Positions 47,501 through 60,332 of a DNA stretch of 64,000 bases are shown here, one piece after another (positions within the stretch are counted from its first letter, which is position 1; every line of letters begins with the position of its first letter). The notes below the pieces were generated by a model. The model was given only the letters and a program-made list of their open reading frames with translations. It searched no databases and was not told the DNA's origin. The position numbers and the translations under genes are program-made. This DNA comes from Serilophus lunatus (taxonomy: Eukaryota; Chordata; Aves; Passeriformes; Eurylaimidae), in assembly GCA_013399895.1 (NCBI GenBank), contig VXBA01003075.1:186001-250000 (forward strand), read 5' to 3'.

Positions 47501-50500
47501 TTCTCCTGTACGATTCTGTCTTTTTTTTTTTTTACAGTGCTTGCATATTGCCTTTGTTTTACTCACTAGAAACATTTGACCTCCTCTCTCTCTTGCAAAG
47601 CTACATAGCTTCTAAAATGTTTTTCATTTTCTAGCCTTATATATTTCTCCAGATCTTCTCCCTTTCTAGTCTATACTTACCACTTGCTTCATATCTATTA
47701 CAGATTTAAGTGAAGCCAGCCAATCTTTACCAATAAATAAAGAAAAAGGAAAGCATTTTAAAAACACAGATTCTGATCTCCTAGAATTCATGTGTATTGC
47801 ATACAGTGTAACATACTGGTGTTTTGCCAGTTAGCCCTCACTCTATATCGTTTTTGCCAGTTGTAAAACTCAGAATTTCTTTTACATGACCAGTTATTTT
47901 TTAACCTCCCCTTCTTCATTTTTACAGTTTCTTTTCTTACTTTATTTATTTATTTTTATACAGGGCAAGTTCCCAGATCATTTTACCAAAAGCATCTCTC
48001 CATTTGCATCTGATGAGCTGTGAAATATGGTTTAGATACAAGGGAGAAGATAAATAGTTTTCATTTGTAACCCACAGAAAGTGGTTGGTTCTGCTCTGGT
48101 AACTGGAAAATCTAAAAAAATACTCTAACATAAATTTTGTGTTCTTTTTAATAACAATAGTCATATAAGAGGATGGCTGAGCTTGTGTAACCTTCCTGGT
48201 ATGAATCAAGTCAAATCCTATTAAAGCTTTAATGGTACAGGCACTTAACACTTAAAAGTTTTCTTACCTGTGGGATAAAAATGTCTGATATGCCCTCAAC
48301 ATGAAACAAAGAATTAAAATTATCATAATTGTATATAACAGATGCCTGCTCTGCTTATCTTTCAAATTGGGAAGTATGTTCTGGTCATTCTTTAGAAAGC
48401 TGCTAATATAAATCAAGTAATAATTTCATCATTTCTGAAGCTTTTCTTGCCATCCACAATCTTCATACTCTCTGTTTGTAAATTCTTCATCTCCTTGTTC
48501 ATGAACATTTCTTAGTGTTCATGAATTTATATTCACAATATTCTTCTAAGAACAGAAGCAAGAAGAAACTCTTTTCATATCAGGAACCACAGTAGAGAAG
48601 AATAAAATAATTTTTTAAGAACCCCATCAGATTATAAATCCATCTATTTCTGTGTGATATCCAATTTTCATCTCAGACTATATTGTTAATTTACAAAAAA
48701 CTGGGATAAAATTAAGAAGTTATCCTTCATAGAGGGCTTTTATTCCAAACAAGAACAAAAGCCCCCCCAAAAAAAAAACATAACACAAAAGCACATATAA
48801 ATAGAATCTTTCCTCTTGCAATACTTTCTGAACTGGTTGGATTCAGAACTGGTTTTCTAGTCTTGGAGTCTTGAAGATTTACTGAGGGTTATTGTAATTA
48901 AGAATCAAACACATTATAAAACAGGACATTTAGCAATGTAAGTGGAATTGAGCTTGGATCTGTTCAATCAATTCCAGCTAGCTTTGGCAAGAAAATATGT
49001 GGATAAAGCCCTCATGAGAAAGTCTAGCCAGTCTTTTCAATGGTTTGATATGGCTGTGGGGGGTTGGTGCAGTTGAAAATTTTAATTTTTATAACATTAA
49101 TATGGAATTTTTAAGAAAAATATACAGATATGAAATCTGTTGTTTTCAGGACAGGAACTTTGGGGAGCCAAAATTTCTCATCTGAGAAGGAAGTAAAATT
49201 AAAAAGTCCTGACAGAAGTTATGGAAATCCTCAGCAGAATAAGGAAAAGATTCAGAAATCCATATACAGAAAACTCATTCACTTAGTCTTTGCATTGTAA
49301 GATGCTCTGTCTTCCTCAGAAAGGAGAGACACAACAATTAATCTTGATTCTGTTCTGTTCTTTCTACAAGAAATGTTGTGTGAGAAAATGTCTACCCACA
49401 GTCAAAGAAGGAACAAGCTGAACTTCTGTTTTCTAACTTCCTTCAAAGACCTCTTGTATTTCAAATACAAGCAAAGTAAAGAGGACAAGGCAGAGAAAAA
49501 GCCACATTTAACAACAAGAAACATTTCCCTGCAGTCAGGAAATTAAGGAGAGTGTTAAATCAAAGCTTCCTGATCATTTAAAATTCTTATATACAGAACA
49601 GTGTTCTAAAATAATTTTCCTGTCTACTGTTGTGGGGAAAAATACAATCAGAAAAATTGCTTTAAAGTGCGTTTTCAGCTTAAAGTAACTGTCAGAAAAT
49701 GTCAGTAACAGAAAATGAGATGGTTTGAGGAAGACAATATAGGAATTTCAGATCTATTCTACTTGAAGAGACCAGATAAAGAATCTGAACTATCTGCAGA
49801 GTCTTGCTCAAATAAACATTGCCAACCACCAGTTTCCTACATCCTTCTAGGCAGTGCAGCACGGCAAAAAATGTTGGTGTTTGTCACTATTTTTCAGAAA
49901 AATAATCACAAAAGCTGCTTGAAGGCTCAAAACCCAAAGTATGCAGACAAGTTTATCCCTTTATATTGAGTAAACAAATATGTTCCAGCTTGCCTGAGAA
50001 TGAATGACCTATAGTTTTCAATATTCAAACCTGGGAACAAATAATTTCATAGCTATATTAATTATTAGGTTAATAAATTGCCATTAAATTCTTCTATAAC
50101 AACAGTAATGTCTGAACCAAGATTAAAGACTACCTTTTCCATGTTGTTGTCATTATACAAACACAAAAGAATTAGCTACAATAAAAGTTCTTACCTCTAA
50201 CCAGCTTATAGCATATCCCATAAAGCAATCACCTCAAGAAACATTTATCAAGATATAAAAAAACTTTCTTCACAAAGAAAATACATAATTGACTAAAGGC
50301 TGTATTCTTCTTTGCTCAGTGTTCTCCTCACTGCTTTTCAGTCCCATGAATGACATCTAATGGCATTAATACATGTATGTAACCTTAGTTTAACCAGAAA
50401 TAAAGGCTTCCTAAATTAGTAGTAAACACCTTAAAGGCACAGAAGTAGCTTCACTGTGAGAAAACAGCTTTTGCATAATGTTACTCTACAGAAGAGTGGC

Positions 50501-52764
50501 ACAAAGCAGCTGACTGCAAAACTGGTCATGGTAACCAAGGTGCCAAATTGAGATTCACACAAATTCTGTCCTGTTAGTCCTATTAGAATAACACACCTGA
50601 ATATAAGAACACAAAATCACCCCAAATCGTTGCATGTTTTATGTTGTATTTTTACAGTACCATCATTAATGCGTTTCTGCTTTAGCAGGTCACAGTATAT
50701 AGACTAAGATTATAGGAGCTCTGGTTAGAAGTGATTTAGTGTTTCAATTCTAACATCCAAAACCCACTAGTCAGACAGCTGGATTACTGTCACATTTACT
50801 AGCTGAGAGGCCAATATGTGAGCATGATAAGCACTCCAAGATAAACTAAATAAGCAATTAAAGCAAGGGACATGAAAATCTCAATGGCTAAACCTTTAAA
50901 GTGATTAGTTTCATATGGTAAATTTATTTCTGAGGGGGTCTAATGCAGCATCAAATAGACTAGATGCCACAGTGTTTAAGAAAGCAATCTGCTTGCTAAC
51001 TGGATTATGTGCTCTTTTTACATGCAAATGAGAAAGTCTATCTTAGTAACTAGAGACTATCTGAAGTTATTTGAATAATTGATGGAGGAGATACGACATA
51101 TTTTCCTGGTTCATGTGATTCCATAGTATTTTCCCAGTGCTACACAAAAAACCTAGATTTTTTCCTGTAGTATGAGAAGCAGCTTGGAAAAACAATTACT
51201 AAACTTAAAAATATTACAAGAAAAATAATTTTTATCCGCAATTTCAAATAATAAGTTATCATCCCTAGACTCAAATAAACAAAAAAAAAACAGATTCTTT
51301 GACTGGATTTGAAAACTACTTTGTTACAAAGTTATTAGAGTGAGGACAAGCAGTGTCACAAAACTCAGTTTGAGATGGAAGACTAACATGCCTCCATATT
51401 TCAACAAATATATAGGAAAAAAATATGTTTACACTTATAAAAGATATGCTATCCAGTTTGTTACCTGATATGAAAACTCCACAGATACTGGCTGTGTTTG
51501 CAGAAACTCCATGGGAAGCTTTCCAATGACCTACAAAACCTTCCAACTGGGACTTATGGGCATTCCTGTTTGAAGATAAACCTCTCTGTTTGTACAAATA
51601 GGAATATGCACAAATACAGATATGATTACTCCAATAACAGTCTAAACAATCTGAAAATCTAACTTAAATATTACTTTAAAAGATTAGTTTTAAACAAATC
51701 ACGTTTACTGATGGCAATACCAAAACTGAACAGGGTTTGTTGATACAATTGCTTGAAAGTCATATTCAGTGTCAGCTCAAGGTTTGTGAACTGTGTAGAC
51801 AAAACTCACTTTTGGTGATGGAGCAGACCAGGGCAGCAAGACTGAACTGAGATTCCCTCTGGAGTGGGGTGGGGGCTATTAGAGCTGAGACAGCAGCTAG
51901 CCTGGGAGAACAGAACATTTTGGAGAGAGATGAGAGTCAAGTCAGAGTTTAGGATGAAAATTTACTATTCCTCCCCCTGAAGACTCTTTTTTTTTTTTTC
52001 ATTTTTCCCCATGACTCCCACTTGCCAGTATCTGTCTCTTTTTGGGTAACTCCCGTCTCTGAAATCCTTTCTCATCATTGCCTGTCCATAACACCCATCT
52101 GTGCCCTCTCACACCTCCAGTGCTGACGCTCTGCACCAGCCTGTCTGTGCAGAGCCACAGTGCCCCTCACTCTTCTCTGGCACATGCAAAGGACACAGAT
52201 TCCTGCCTATAAAAGACTGTTCTCTATTTTGGCAATGGAGCTGTCTCTGGTTGAAGAGTTCAGGATCCTGTTGGCAGGTTCACTCTGATGACAAAGATGG
52301 TTAAGGATACACCTTCCAGGGTGGGTTAGCACGAAGAAGACTAATGGGCTTCCCTGTTGATCTCCAAAAGGAGCTCAGAGTCTCCATCTCTTACTGGCCT
52401 CAGACATAGAACATAACATTCTTCACAATAATTTTTTCTTGTACAGGATGATCAATAACCATAGCTAGAAACACTGAACAAACCCTCAGTTTCAAGGAAA
52501 TCATTATACTGCAAATAATTCCAAGCATTCTAGTCGACAATTTTGTGGTTTTTTTTTTTCATAAAGGCTACAAATAGTTACAGAGAAGAACTGTGTGTAA
52601 TGTACTAGATCAGATCTGCAAGCCTTTGCAGCAACGGTGACTAACACAGCTTTCTCCAAATTTGAAGTAGAACAAGAAAAAACTAAATACTCAATAAATT
52701 AGTGAGCCATGTCACAGCAAATAATGTCTCAGCCCAACAACTGAGGAGCAAAAATGAAATTACG
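44591..52764. other. unique AT-rich DNA
   Basis: There are 8.2 kb with no recognised transposon or gene. Frames of 60-102 codons show no domains. Poly(T) runs lie at 47521-47533 and 51987-51999. The part 51800-52330 is less AT-rich and contains a perfect TATAAAAG at 52208-52215 (plus). This could be an old promoter or LTR relic, but there is no further support. Confidence 0.5.
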
Positions 52765-53154
52765 ATTGAGGGAGTTGGAACTGTTTAGCCTGGAGAAAAG
52801 GAGGCTCAGAGGTGACCTTATCGCTCTCTACAACTTCCTAAAAGTAAGTTGTAGTCAGGTGCGGTTGGTCTCTTTCACCAGGCAGCAACTGACAGAACGA
52901 GAGGACACAGTCTCAAGCTGCGTCAAGGGAGGTATAGGTTAGATATTAGGAAGAAGTTTTTCACAGAAAGAGTAATAAAGTTGTGGAATGGACTGCCTGG
53001 GGAAGTGGTGGAGTCACCATCCCTGGATGTGTTTAAAAAAAAGGCTGGACGTGGCACTTGGTGACATAGTCTAGTCTAGTTGAGGTTCTAGGGTAAGGGT
53101 TGGACTAGATGATCTTGGAGGTCTCTTCCAACCTAGTGATTTTGTGATTCTGTG
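52765..53154 (+). mobile_element. CR1 LINE, 3' ~390 bp
   Basis: It runs from 'ggagttggaactgtttagcc' through 'tggagaaaaggaggctcaga' to the terminus 'gattttgtgattctgtg'. Its last ~240 bp are nearly the same as 144-386, including the rare 'gacatagtctagtctag' block, so the two are members of one subfamily inserted independently. No reverse-transcriptase sequence remains. Confidence 0.92.
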
Positions 53155-54559
53155 AAACAGTGTATTTAGTTTTATAAGCCCAATGTCAGAATCAGTGGTC
53201 AAAAATGTGACAAGATGGTTAAAATAAAAATTAAATTAGATAAGATGAATTATATTTCCTTAAAAAGATCACTTTAACACAGTTACATAGTAATAATGGA
53301 AACAGACTGAACACAGACTGCTTAAGGAAAACAGAAGTTTTCTATGTCTGTGAAGCAAGGCAGGCAGTATCCAACCCTCCTCTTTTCATCACTCTTCCTT
53401 CTAAACAGAAATTTTAAAAAAGCAGGTATACTAGGAGCCCAGTGAATTTCTTCTCCTTTTCTGAGAGTAAAACCAATTCCCAAGACTATATTTACCTCTG
53501 AAAAAAAAAAAAAAAAAAAGGGAACTATTACATTGCAAGAGGGAATACACAAAAGCACTGCTATCAGAGTGCAATGTTATCAGCTGGTGTCCTTGCAGCA
53601 TCCATCAGAGAGGAGCAGCCTCCAGCCAGCTCCAGTCTGAGCTACAGAACCAGGAAATATTATTACTAGAGAAATCCCTGCACACTGGATTAAACCTATA
53701 GTCTTCCTTGGAGTCACTCTACTGATACATCTGCATTACAGCTGAATCTAGGTTTGGTTGTCAGCTCTGGTCCGAGACAAAAAACAAAGTCTGAGTTAGA
53801 AATTAAAGGTTAGGGTTTGCCCCTGTTACAAGAAAAAGAAATGCTCTTTCTCCTTACTGCTTTCTTATTTCTTTAAAACATCTGACAGTTCAAATTGGGC
53901 AGATGTTATTGAAGAGACAGGTAATTGCATTACATGTGATTTCCAGACTTGGACAATTCTCACTTAGGAATCTACAATTCTGAAAGTGGCAAAAATCTCA
54001 AAGGTCAATTCAGCTGCACAATACACTGGTGAAATGCAGCTATATCCCTTGCCAGTTGTAACATGTATTGAAAAATCTTTGGAAACCATAAGGCTACTGG
54101 AAAAATTTCAGCATCCTCAAGTAGGATAAGTGTGTCTTATACATCATACGGAGATATTAGCTAAAAGGCAGTTCCTGAAATGCAAACCACCAAGATGTCA
54201 TAGCTCAGGCTCATCAAAGGGCTGCATCCCATTTCCACATAAAAGCATAAACAGTCCTTCCTTCCTTCCTTCCTTCCTTCCTTCCTTCCTTCCTTCCTTC
54301 CTTCCTTCCTTCCTAGCATAGGTTTAAACAAGTTGTCAGCAAGAGCTCTGGGAAACAGTTGCACACCCTCTCCCAATCCCACCCCCTGTTGGGATCGTCA
54401 GGATCCCAGGACTCAGCGCAGTTTATGTACCATCCATGTGCAACCTGTTGCCAACACCACTTATCTATGGTAATCCAGAAAGAAACATAAATATACACAC
54501 AGTAGTACTGTGTACTTACTGAAAACATTCCTTATCTCAGAACCCCTAAATCCTGCTAT
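53155..54559. other. unique DNA with poly(A) run and microsatellite
   Basis: No gene is supported. A 19-base A run lies at 53501-53519, and the TTCC repeat at 54256-54314 is listed separately. Confidence 0.5.
54256..54314 (+). repeat. (TTCC)n tetranucleotide microsatellite
   Basis: There are about 14-15 uninterrupted CTTC/TTCC units over 59 bp. On the minus strand this is (GGAA)n, a purine tract that can serve as tandem ETS-factor sites. It is perfect in sequence and so probably polymorphic. The Pro-Ser and Gly-Arg-Lys repeats in the overlapping frames are its by-products. Confidence 0.95.
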
Positions 54560-54770
54560 CCCAGAATCCCAGAATGCATCAGGTTGGAAGAGACAACAGG
54601 GTCAGCTGGTCCAATCTCCCTGCAGGGTCATCCCAGAGCACATAGGAGCAGTATTGCACCCAGACAAATCTGGAATATCTCCAGAGAGGGAGACTCCAGA
54701 CCCTCTTTGAGTGATCTGTCCCAGTGTTTGGTCACTGCACAGGAAAGAAGTTCTTCCTCATGTTTCTATA
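54560..54770 (-). mobile_element. CR1 LINE 3' end
   Basis: Plus-strand landmarks of an inverted CR1 are 'ccagaatcccagaatgcatc', 'aggttggaagagacaac', 'cagagagggagactccagac' and 'aaagaagttcttcctcatgt'. The element stops at about 54770. The CR1 piece at 55508-55780 has the same orientation and would lie further 5' in the element, so both may come from one insertion. Confidence 0.85.
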
Positions 54771-55507
54771 GAAATGAACACTTAAGAAAATGTATAAGGA
54801 AAAGAAAGAAAGGATATTAGTAGAAAGATATCACCATCCCATGGATAAACCAACAAGTCTTGATTGTTGCAATTTAGATATAAGTGATGGTTGCAGTCTT
54901 GATTCATAAGGGGTGGTGGAAGACCTTGAAACACAAAGTTCAATGGTTAATATACAATCAAGATCAGGTGAAAACATCCAGGTGAATCCCCTGAGGGAAA
55001 GTTTTGCACTATCTCTTGCAACGCTGTGGATCATGCTCACTTCTCTGGTGGAAGGCCCCCCAAGTGAGTCTGTGGGCTCCTGGGGGTGTTTGATAGTTTA
55101 AGACACTTTCTAAAACATGACAGCTGCCTCTCACATCAGCATAGTTGAGCCAGTCATACCCCAGCAGAAGAGATGAACACCTTCAAGCCCACGTGGGAAT
55201 GCAAATGTGCCAATAACTCTCCCGGGGAAGATGGGGGGGGGGGGGGGGCTTTACAACTGGGCCAGTTGTGGAAAGGAAGACATTGGCATGATAAAAAGCA
55301 CTGTCTCACATTGCAGGATCTGCTCCTTATTGGCATTCTGCCTTTTCTGGCTCAAAATCCAGCTTGTAGCACCTGGTGTTGTATGTGCATTTCACCTCTG
55401 CACATGGGCTGTTCCTTAGCAAACCTGGCTTCAGCAAAGCACCTGCTTTTGCAAATGCCCAATTGTTTCAGTCATTAGCCACTAATATTTAAGCCTTTCA
55501 CACAATC
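54771..55507. other. 740-bp segment between two CR1 pieces, with a 16-G run
   Basis: This sequence separates two same-strand CR1 parts and is not itself CR1. A G16 run occupies 55233-55248. A TTTTTATC motif, read on the minus strand, lies near 55290. It may be a later insertion such as an LTR, or unrelated sequence joined by deletion. I do not recognise it. The 101-codon frame (55173-55478) has no known features. Confidence 0.4.
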
Positions 55508-55780
55508 CTCTGGACCCACTCCAGGAGTTCTACATCTGTTCTTGTGCTGTGGAGCCCAGAACAGGACACAGCACTCTAGATGTGGCTCATTGTTACTGAG
55601 TAAAGGGGCAGGATCACCTCCTGCTACCTGCTGGCAATGCCCTTCTTAATGTACCCCAGGACCTTCTTGGCCACAAGGGCACACTGCTGGCTCAGGGACA
55701 GCTTGTTATGCACCAGGACTCTCAGGTTCTTCTCCACAGAGCTGCTTTCCAGCAGATCAGCCCTGTATTCATGCACCAGC
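55508..55780 (-). mobile_element. CR1 LINE, internal 3' UTR segment
   Basis: Plus-strand landmarks of an inverted CR1 are 'gagcccagaacaggacacag', 'cactctagatgtggct', 'accttcttggccacaagggc', 'ctggctcagggacagctt' and 'caggttcttctccacagagc'. This lies several hundred bases upstream of the CR1 3' terminus. Both ends are broken. Confidence 0.88.
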
Positions 55781-58700
55781 TAAATTCTGCCATACCTTAA
55801 CTGAGATCCTGAATCTCAAGCAGTTTAGTCTACTACTGAAATTGCTGGTTTAGTTTGCTTAACAGGCAATAAAACTTTTGCTCCTGTATGACTGCATCAA
55901 TAGCACCAGTATGTATCATTATCTTGTCACATTTATTTGTTTATGTTAGTAGTGATGTGACAAAAATTAATTAGAAATTGTGTGACTATGGTCAAATCAA
56001 TATAAATATGTGTGCATTTTAAACGTGTGAATACCCGTACCTGTCTGCCAAAGTTGCTGCAAGACATATTTATATAGTTCCTGTTACTGAAAGGAATGGA
56101 AATATTTCTCCTCTTCCGATTAATAATTTCTCAATTATGCAAAAAGTCTTCTCCTTATTCAAGAGGCAAAAAAGGTACTTTATTAACTATAAATAGAAAT
56201 AGGTCCTGAAAATGCTACAATTACTAGAAAAACAAATAAAAGAACACGCCCCCAGACACCCCAGTAAAACAACATGAAACCTGTTGGAATAGCACAGTAA
56301 TGACCTCACCTTCTCCTTGTACACTGTTATTAATAAATGCCATAGTTGCATAGACAGAGCAGTTTAACAAAACATAGTGAGGCACATTCTCTGATCCGAA
56401 GGATACACAAACTCAGCAGCGCAGTCTCCAGTGAGATCAAAGGAATGTTTGACAGAGAAACCTCTCTTCAGACAATATTGTTTGATCTATGTCTCAAGGA
56501 CAAAAAAGAAATGTTATTTACGTTTTCATGCTGCCGTACAGGAACTTGCTAGAAGGATGTTCTCATAAACAAGGCGCTGCAGACCATGCTCTCATCCAGC
56601 TCATATTTTTTTCCAGATTTCAGGGTAGGTGTAACACCTAATATAGGATATTTTCTGGTGAGACTAGGGTGTAGAGAAGTCCAGTAAATATAAAACCCAC
56701 ACAACTTTAGGAGGTACTTAGTAGCCATAGCAACTTGATAGTTCTGAAAGAGCAGGATATTATATACATGAAAATACCTAAAATATACACATAAATATCT
56801 ACTCTTTATTTGCTATGAGTGGAATCAACTAAGTCTTCAATTTTTGATAATGAAATTTTGCTCTTTCAATTTGATCAGCAATGTGGTATTGATAAGAGGA
56901 TTTTAGCAACACATAGGGGTGGTTTAAGAGTTTTGGTTGCTTTAACTACTAATTAAACTAATTAATATTAAACTATTACCCTAAATTGGCAATTCACTTA
57001 TATATTTACTTTTAGGCATTTAAACTTTATGGTCAGGCAATGTATCTTTCACTACCTTTCAATGATGGAAGCAACAGAATCAATCTAAATAGTAATCTCT
57101 GTATAAAATTTGGTAGTATACTCACAGTGGTAAACCAAGTGGTGGTTTTAACACGTGGGAAAATCACAGGCAAAGTCCCTGATCTACATTGTTGCAGCCC
57201 TAGTTTCACTTTTCATTCCCCCCCCCCCCNTTTATTGAATAAAAATTTTCTCCTGAGCCCAAGAAGATTTTCATATGAATTTTCATATGAATTTTTCATC
57301 AACGTGACATCTTTCTGCATAAAACTGATATTTTACTTAGTAACTGGTATTTTCTATGATAAAAATTTAATGCAGAAGAAAATTCCAAGCAATTGCTAGA
57401 TTTCAGTTAGCCAAACTCCTTGATTTAGAATTATGCTTATGAAACTAATCAGAGCTTAATAACAAATGTGCAGATGAACTGACAGAGCTGGGTGAACAAT
57501 TCAGGGCACACAGAGAGAGTTGATTAATTTAGCTCTTAATTGTTAGTAAATTATTCACAAAGTAGTGTTGATTTTAAGAGTTGGATGTTTTCATTATTAA
57601 GAACTATGCAGCAGTTCCGTTATTAGAGAAAACAGTGAGCCATGGAGTCTTCTTGCAAGATACTACTATTGCACATCATTACCAGAAATAATGTTAAGCT
57701 CTTGCCAGATCCTGCAATCTCTTTTCTTACCTAAGAATTAAGGATATGGAAAAAGGAATAAAAATAGAGAAAGATGATTTCTGGGGAGCAGAGAGATTCT
57801 GCACTTTACGGAACAATACAGCTGATCGTACAAATTTCTAATTGTCTGGGAATCATTTTCCCTCTGTTGTCTCTTGTTGATTTTTACTCCTCCTTGTTGC
57901 CTTTCTCTCCTTTTCCTTTGTGTTGAGGACCTTGTTGGGGTTTGATTTTGTGGCTGTTGTCCTTCAGTACCTGTTTTCCAGTGCTATCCAAAAGACTTGG
58001 TTACAGGTAGAATAATTTATGAAATCAAAGTTTGTATAGTAAAAGTTAAAGACATATTTCAATGGAAATAAATTCTTTCCATCTTTTCTTACAGCATCCA
58101 ACTGTAGAATAAAGACATTCAGAATATTTTTATTAAATCTTCTGACTGAAAAACTGCAGTGTATAGAAATACATGCCTAATATAATGTCAACAGTGTGAC
58201 AAACACAGTTTACTGCATGACACAGTGGGTATCACTATCTAGAGAGATACATGTTTATCACTGATTTTGTGTGGGCTTGAAAGCAGGTACTCACTCCTCA
58301 GTTATACTTCTGGAATAAGTTATGTCTCCTGAGTGCAGTTGAATGAAACCTGAGGTACCTGGAAATCAGCATATGGCAGGGCTTTGTATCTGTAAAACAG
58401 AAATCATGACAAAGTAACAAAATTTTTTTTTCCACAAACAGAAATCAGCAAAATAATGTGTTCTGCAGAAAACATTGAGAAAAGTGTTTAGACACAGGTA
58501 ACAAGGGGGCTGTGCAGTTATACACACAGAATGCAACGCATGTTGGATTTTGGAATTGTTACAGTAAGCAGAGAAGTATTGTCATTTTTCCACAGGCTTT
58601 TGAAAGCACAGCCTCATAACCAGCACTCAAATCTCATGTGTTGTCAAATTTTACCACAAAATGACTTTTGAACTACTTTTAAGTATTTGAGTGTCAGAGT

Positions 58701-59375
58701 ATTTAAAGAATTCAGCGAGTTCTTTTTAAGGACTGTCAAAAGGGAAGTAAAAAATTACATTTCAATGCATTCATCATTGCTTGCTTGAAGTCAGTGTTCT
58801 CAATGGCTTTCCACCTGTTTCCTAGAGAGAAAAATTTATCACAGTGCTATGGACTCTTTTCATACTAAATTTAGAGTAGTGTTACTCTAAGTTTTAATGG
58901 ATCTGAAGTCTTGTACAGAATCCCTTACAAACTTGCACAAAATAAAACAATATAAATAAATAAATATCAAACTCTATATTTAGAAAATCAAGGAAGAATC
59001 CAGTTCATCAGACATTTGACTTACTAAAGTTTTGTCCGCCAAAAGCAAGTTAATTACTGTTGCTACAACAAAACACAGGAAACTGCAAATCTGATCTGAC
59101 AATTGAAGCGTATATACAGTGCCACGGGAAAATTAAATCAAATCCTTGAAATGCATGGATTCACTTTTTATATTGCCCCTTTTCTTGCTCAGTTTTCATC
59201 AGTTTGGGTTAGCAAGGGCAACTATCATTGACAACCTTATATAATTGCCTTTTTTCTTATAATAATCTTCCTGGAATATATTTATTTGCAAAAGCAACTT
59301 AGACAGCACTGTTGTGTGGCAATTCTGTCACCAGGAGTCTTTTGGCTGTATTTTAGAGGGAATGCCTAATGATGA
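55781..59375. other. unique AT-rich DNA with a poly(C)/N site
   Basis: No gene is supported. A C run at about 57218-57229 ends in one unresolved base at 57230, which creates an artificial frame (57040-57399). Next to it, TTTTCATATGAA is duplicated in tandem at about 57269-57295. Otherwise this is ordinary repeat-poor sequence. Confidence 0.5.
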
Positions 59376-59380
59376 CCAGG
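59376..59380 (+). repeat. target-site duplication, left copy (CCAGG)
   Basis: CCAGG lies directly before the LTR start at 59381 and recurs at 60328-60332 directly after its end. This fixes both termini of the LTR. Confidence 0.85.
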
Positions 59381-60327
59381 TGTAGTGGTTTAACCCAAGC
59401 TGAGTGCCAGGGGCCCACTACAGCCACCTTCTCACTCCCCCTTGCCCAGCTATAGAGGAGAGAGAATATAACGAGAAGTTTCATTATTCATGATAAGGAC
59501 TACAACAGATTCTTTCTTAATCACTGTCACAGGCAAAACAAGACTCCATGTGGGAATAATAATCAAATTTATTACTAACAAGATCAGAGCTAAGAGTGAG
59601 AGACTAAAAGACACCTTTTACCCCCCCCCCTCCTTCTTACATCCAACCTATTCTCCCGCAACGGTCAAAGGAAAAAGGCGAGGTGGGGGGGGAGGTGTTG
59701 CTGTGGTCAGCTGCTGTTCTCAGCCGCTGCTTGGGGAGAAGAGTCCTTCCAGCCGCATTCCATGGGGTCCATCCCTCACAGGATACAGTTCCTCTCACAA
59801 ACTGCTCCGGCGAGAGTCCATCCCATGGGCAGCAGCCCTTCACCCACAGCTGCCACATGGCTGATATTCCACAAGGTCCCTCAGGCACAGGCTGCTCCAG
59901 CATGGGCCCCATGNNNNNNNNNNNNNNNNNNNNNNNNNNNNNNNNNNNNNNNNNNNNNNNNNNNNNNNNNNNNNNNNNNNNNNNNNNNNNNNNNNNNNNN
60001 NNNNNNNNNNNNNNNNNNNNNNNNNNNNNNNNNNNNNNNNNNNNNNNNNNNNNNNNNNNNNNNNNNNNNNNNNNNNNNNNNNNNNNNNNNNNNNNNNNNN
60101 NNNNNNNNNNNNNNNNNNNNNNNNNNNNNNNNNNNNNNNNNNNNTTTTTTTTTCTTCCTTCTTAAATATGTTATCACAGAGGTGTTCTGCCAACTACTGA
60201 TTGGCCTGGCCTTGGCCAGCACCGGGCCCAGCCTGGGCATGGGGAAACTTCCAGCAGCTTCTCGAAGAAGCCTCTCCCTCAGCCCCCCCCACTGCCACCA
60301 AAACCTGGCCACAGAAAAAACAATACA
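59381..60327 (-). mobile_element. solo LTR (about 0.95 kb including gap), family of 30667-31590
   Basis: On the minus strand the LTR starts TGTATTG at 60327, continues with 'tgtggccaggttttggtggc', and ends 'gggttaaaccactaca' at 59381, between perfect CCAGG duplications. A TATA-like ATATTTAAG lies at about 60161-60169 (minus) and AATAAA near 59570 (minus). Between them lies the tandem 'ctgctcc(a/g)gc' unit region, interrupted by 231 unresolved bases (59914-60144). The element is a solo LTR with no gag, pol or env sequence beside it. Frames crossing it are by-products and partly made of gap characters. Confidence 0.9.
59914..60144. other. assembly gap (231 N)
   Basis: This is a run of unresolved bases inside the LTR at 59381-60327. 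It falls within the internal tandem repeats, which probably caused the break. The true length of the missing sequence may differ from 231. The related LTR at 30667-31590 has about 200-300 bp at the equivalent place. Confidence 0.97.
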
Positions 60328-60332
60328 CCAGG
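60328..60332 (+). repeat. target-site duplication, right copy (CCAGG)
   Basis: This is the partner of 59376-59380 and directly follows the LTR terminus. Confidence 0.85.

Noticed and set aside
47515..47537. T13 followed by ACAG as a splice acceptor
   Set aside because: It is a good acceptor look-alike, but no open exon with a donor follows, and such tracts are common in AT-rich DNA.
52208..52215. TATAAAAG as a gene promoter
   Set aside because: It is a perfect TATA box, but no initiator, CpG island or downstream gene structure supports it.
57040..57399. 119-codon frame across an unresolved base
   Set aside because: It depends on a poly(C) run of uncertain length and an N at 57230, so the reading frame is not reliable.
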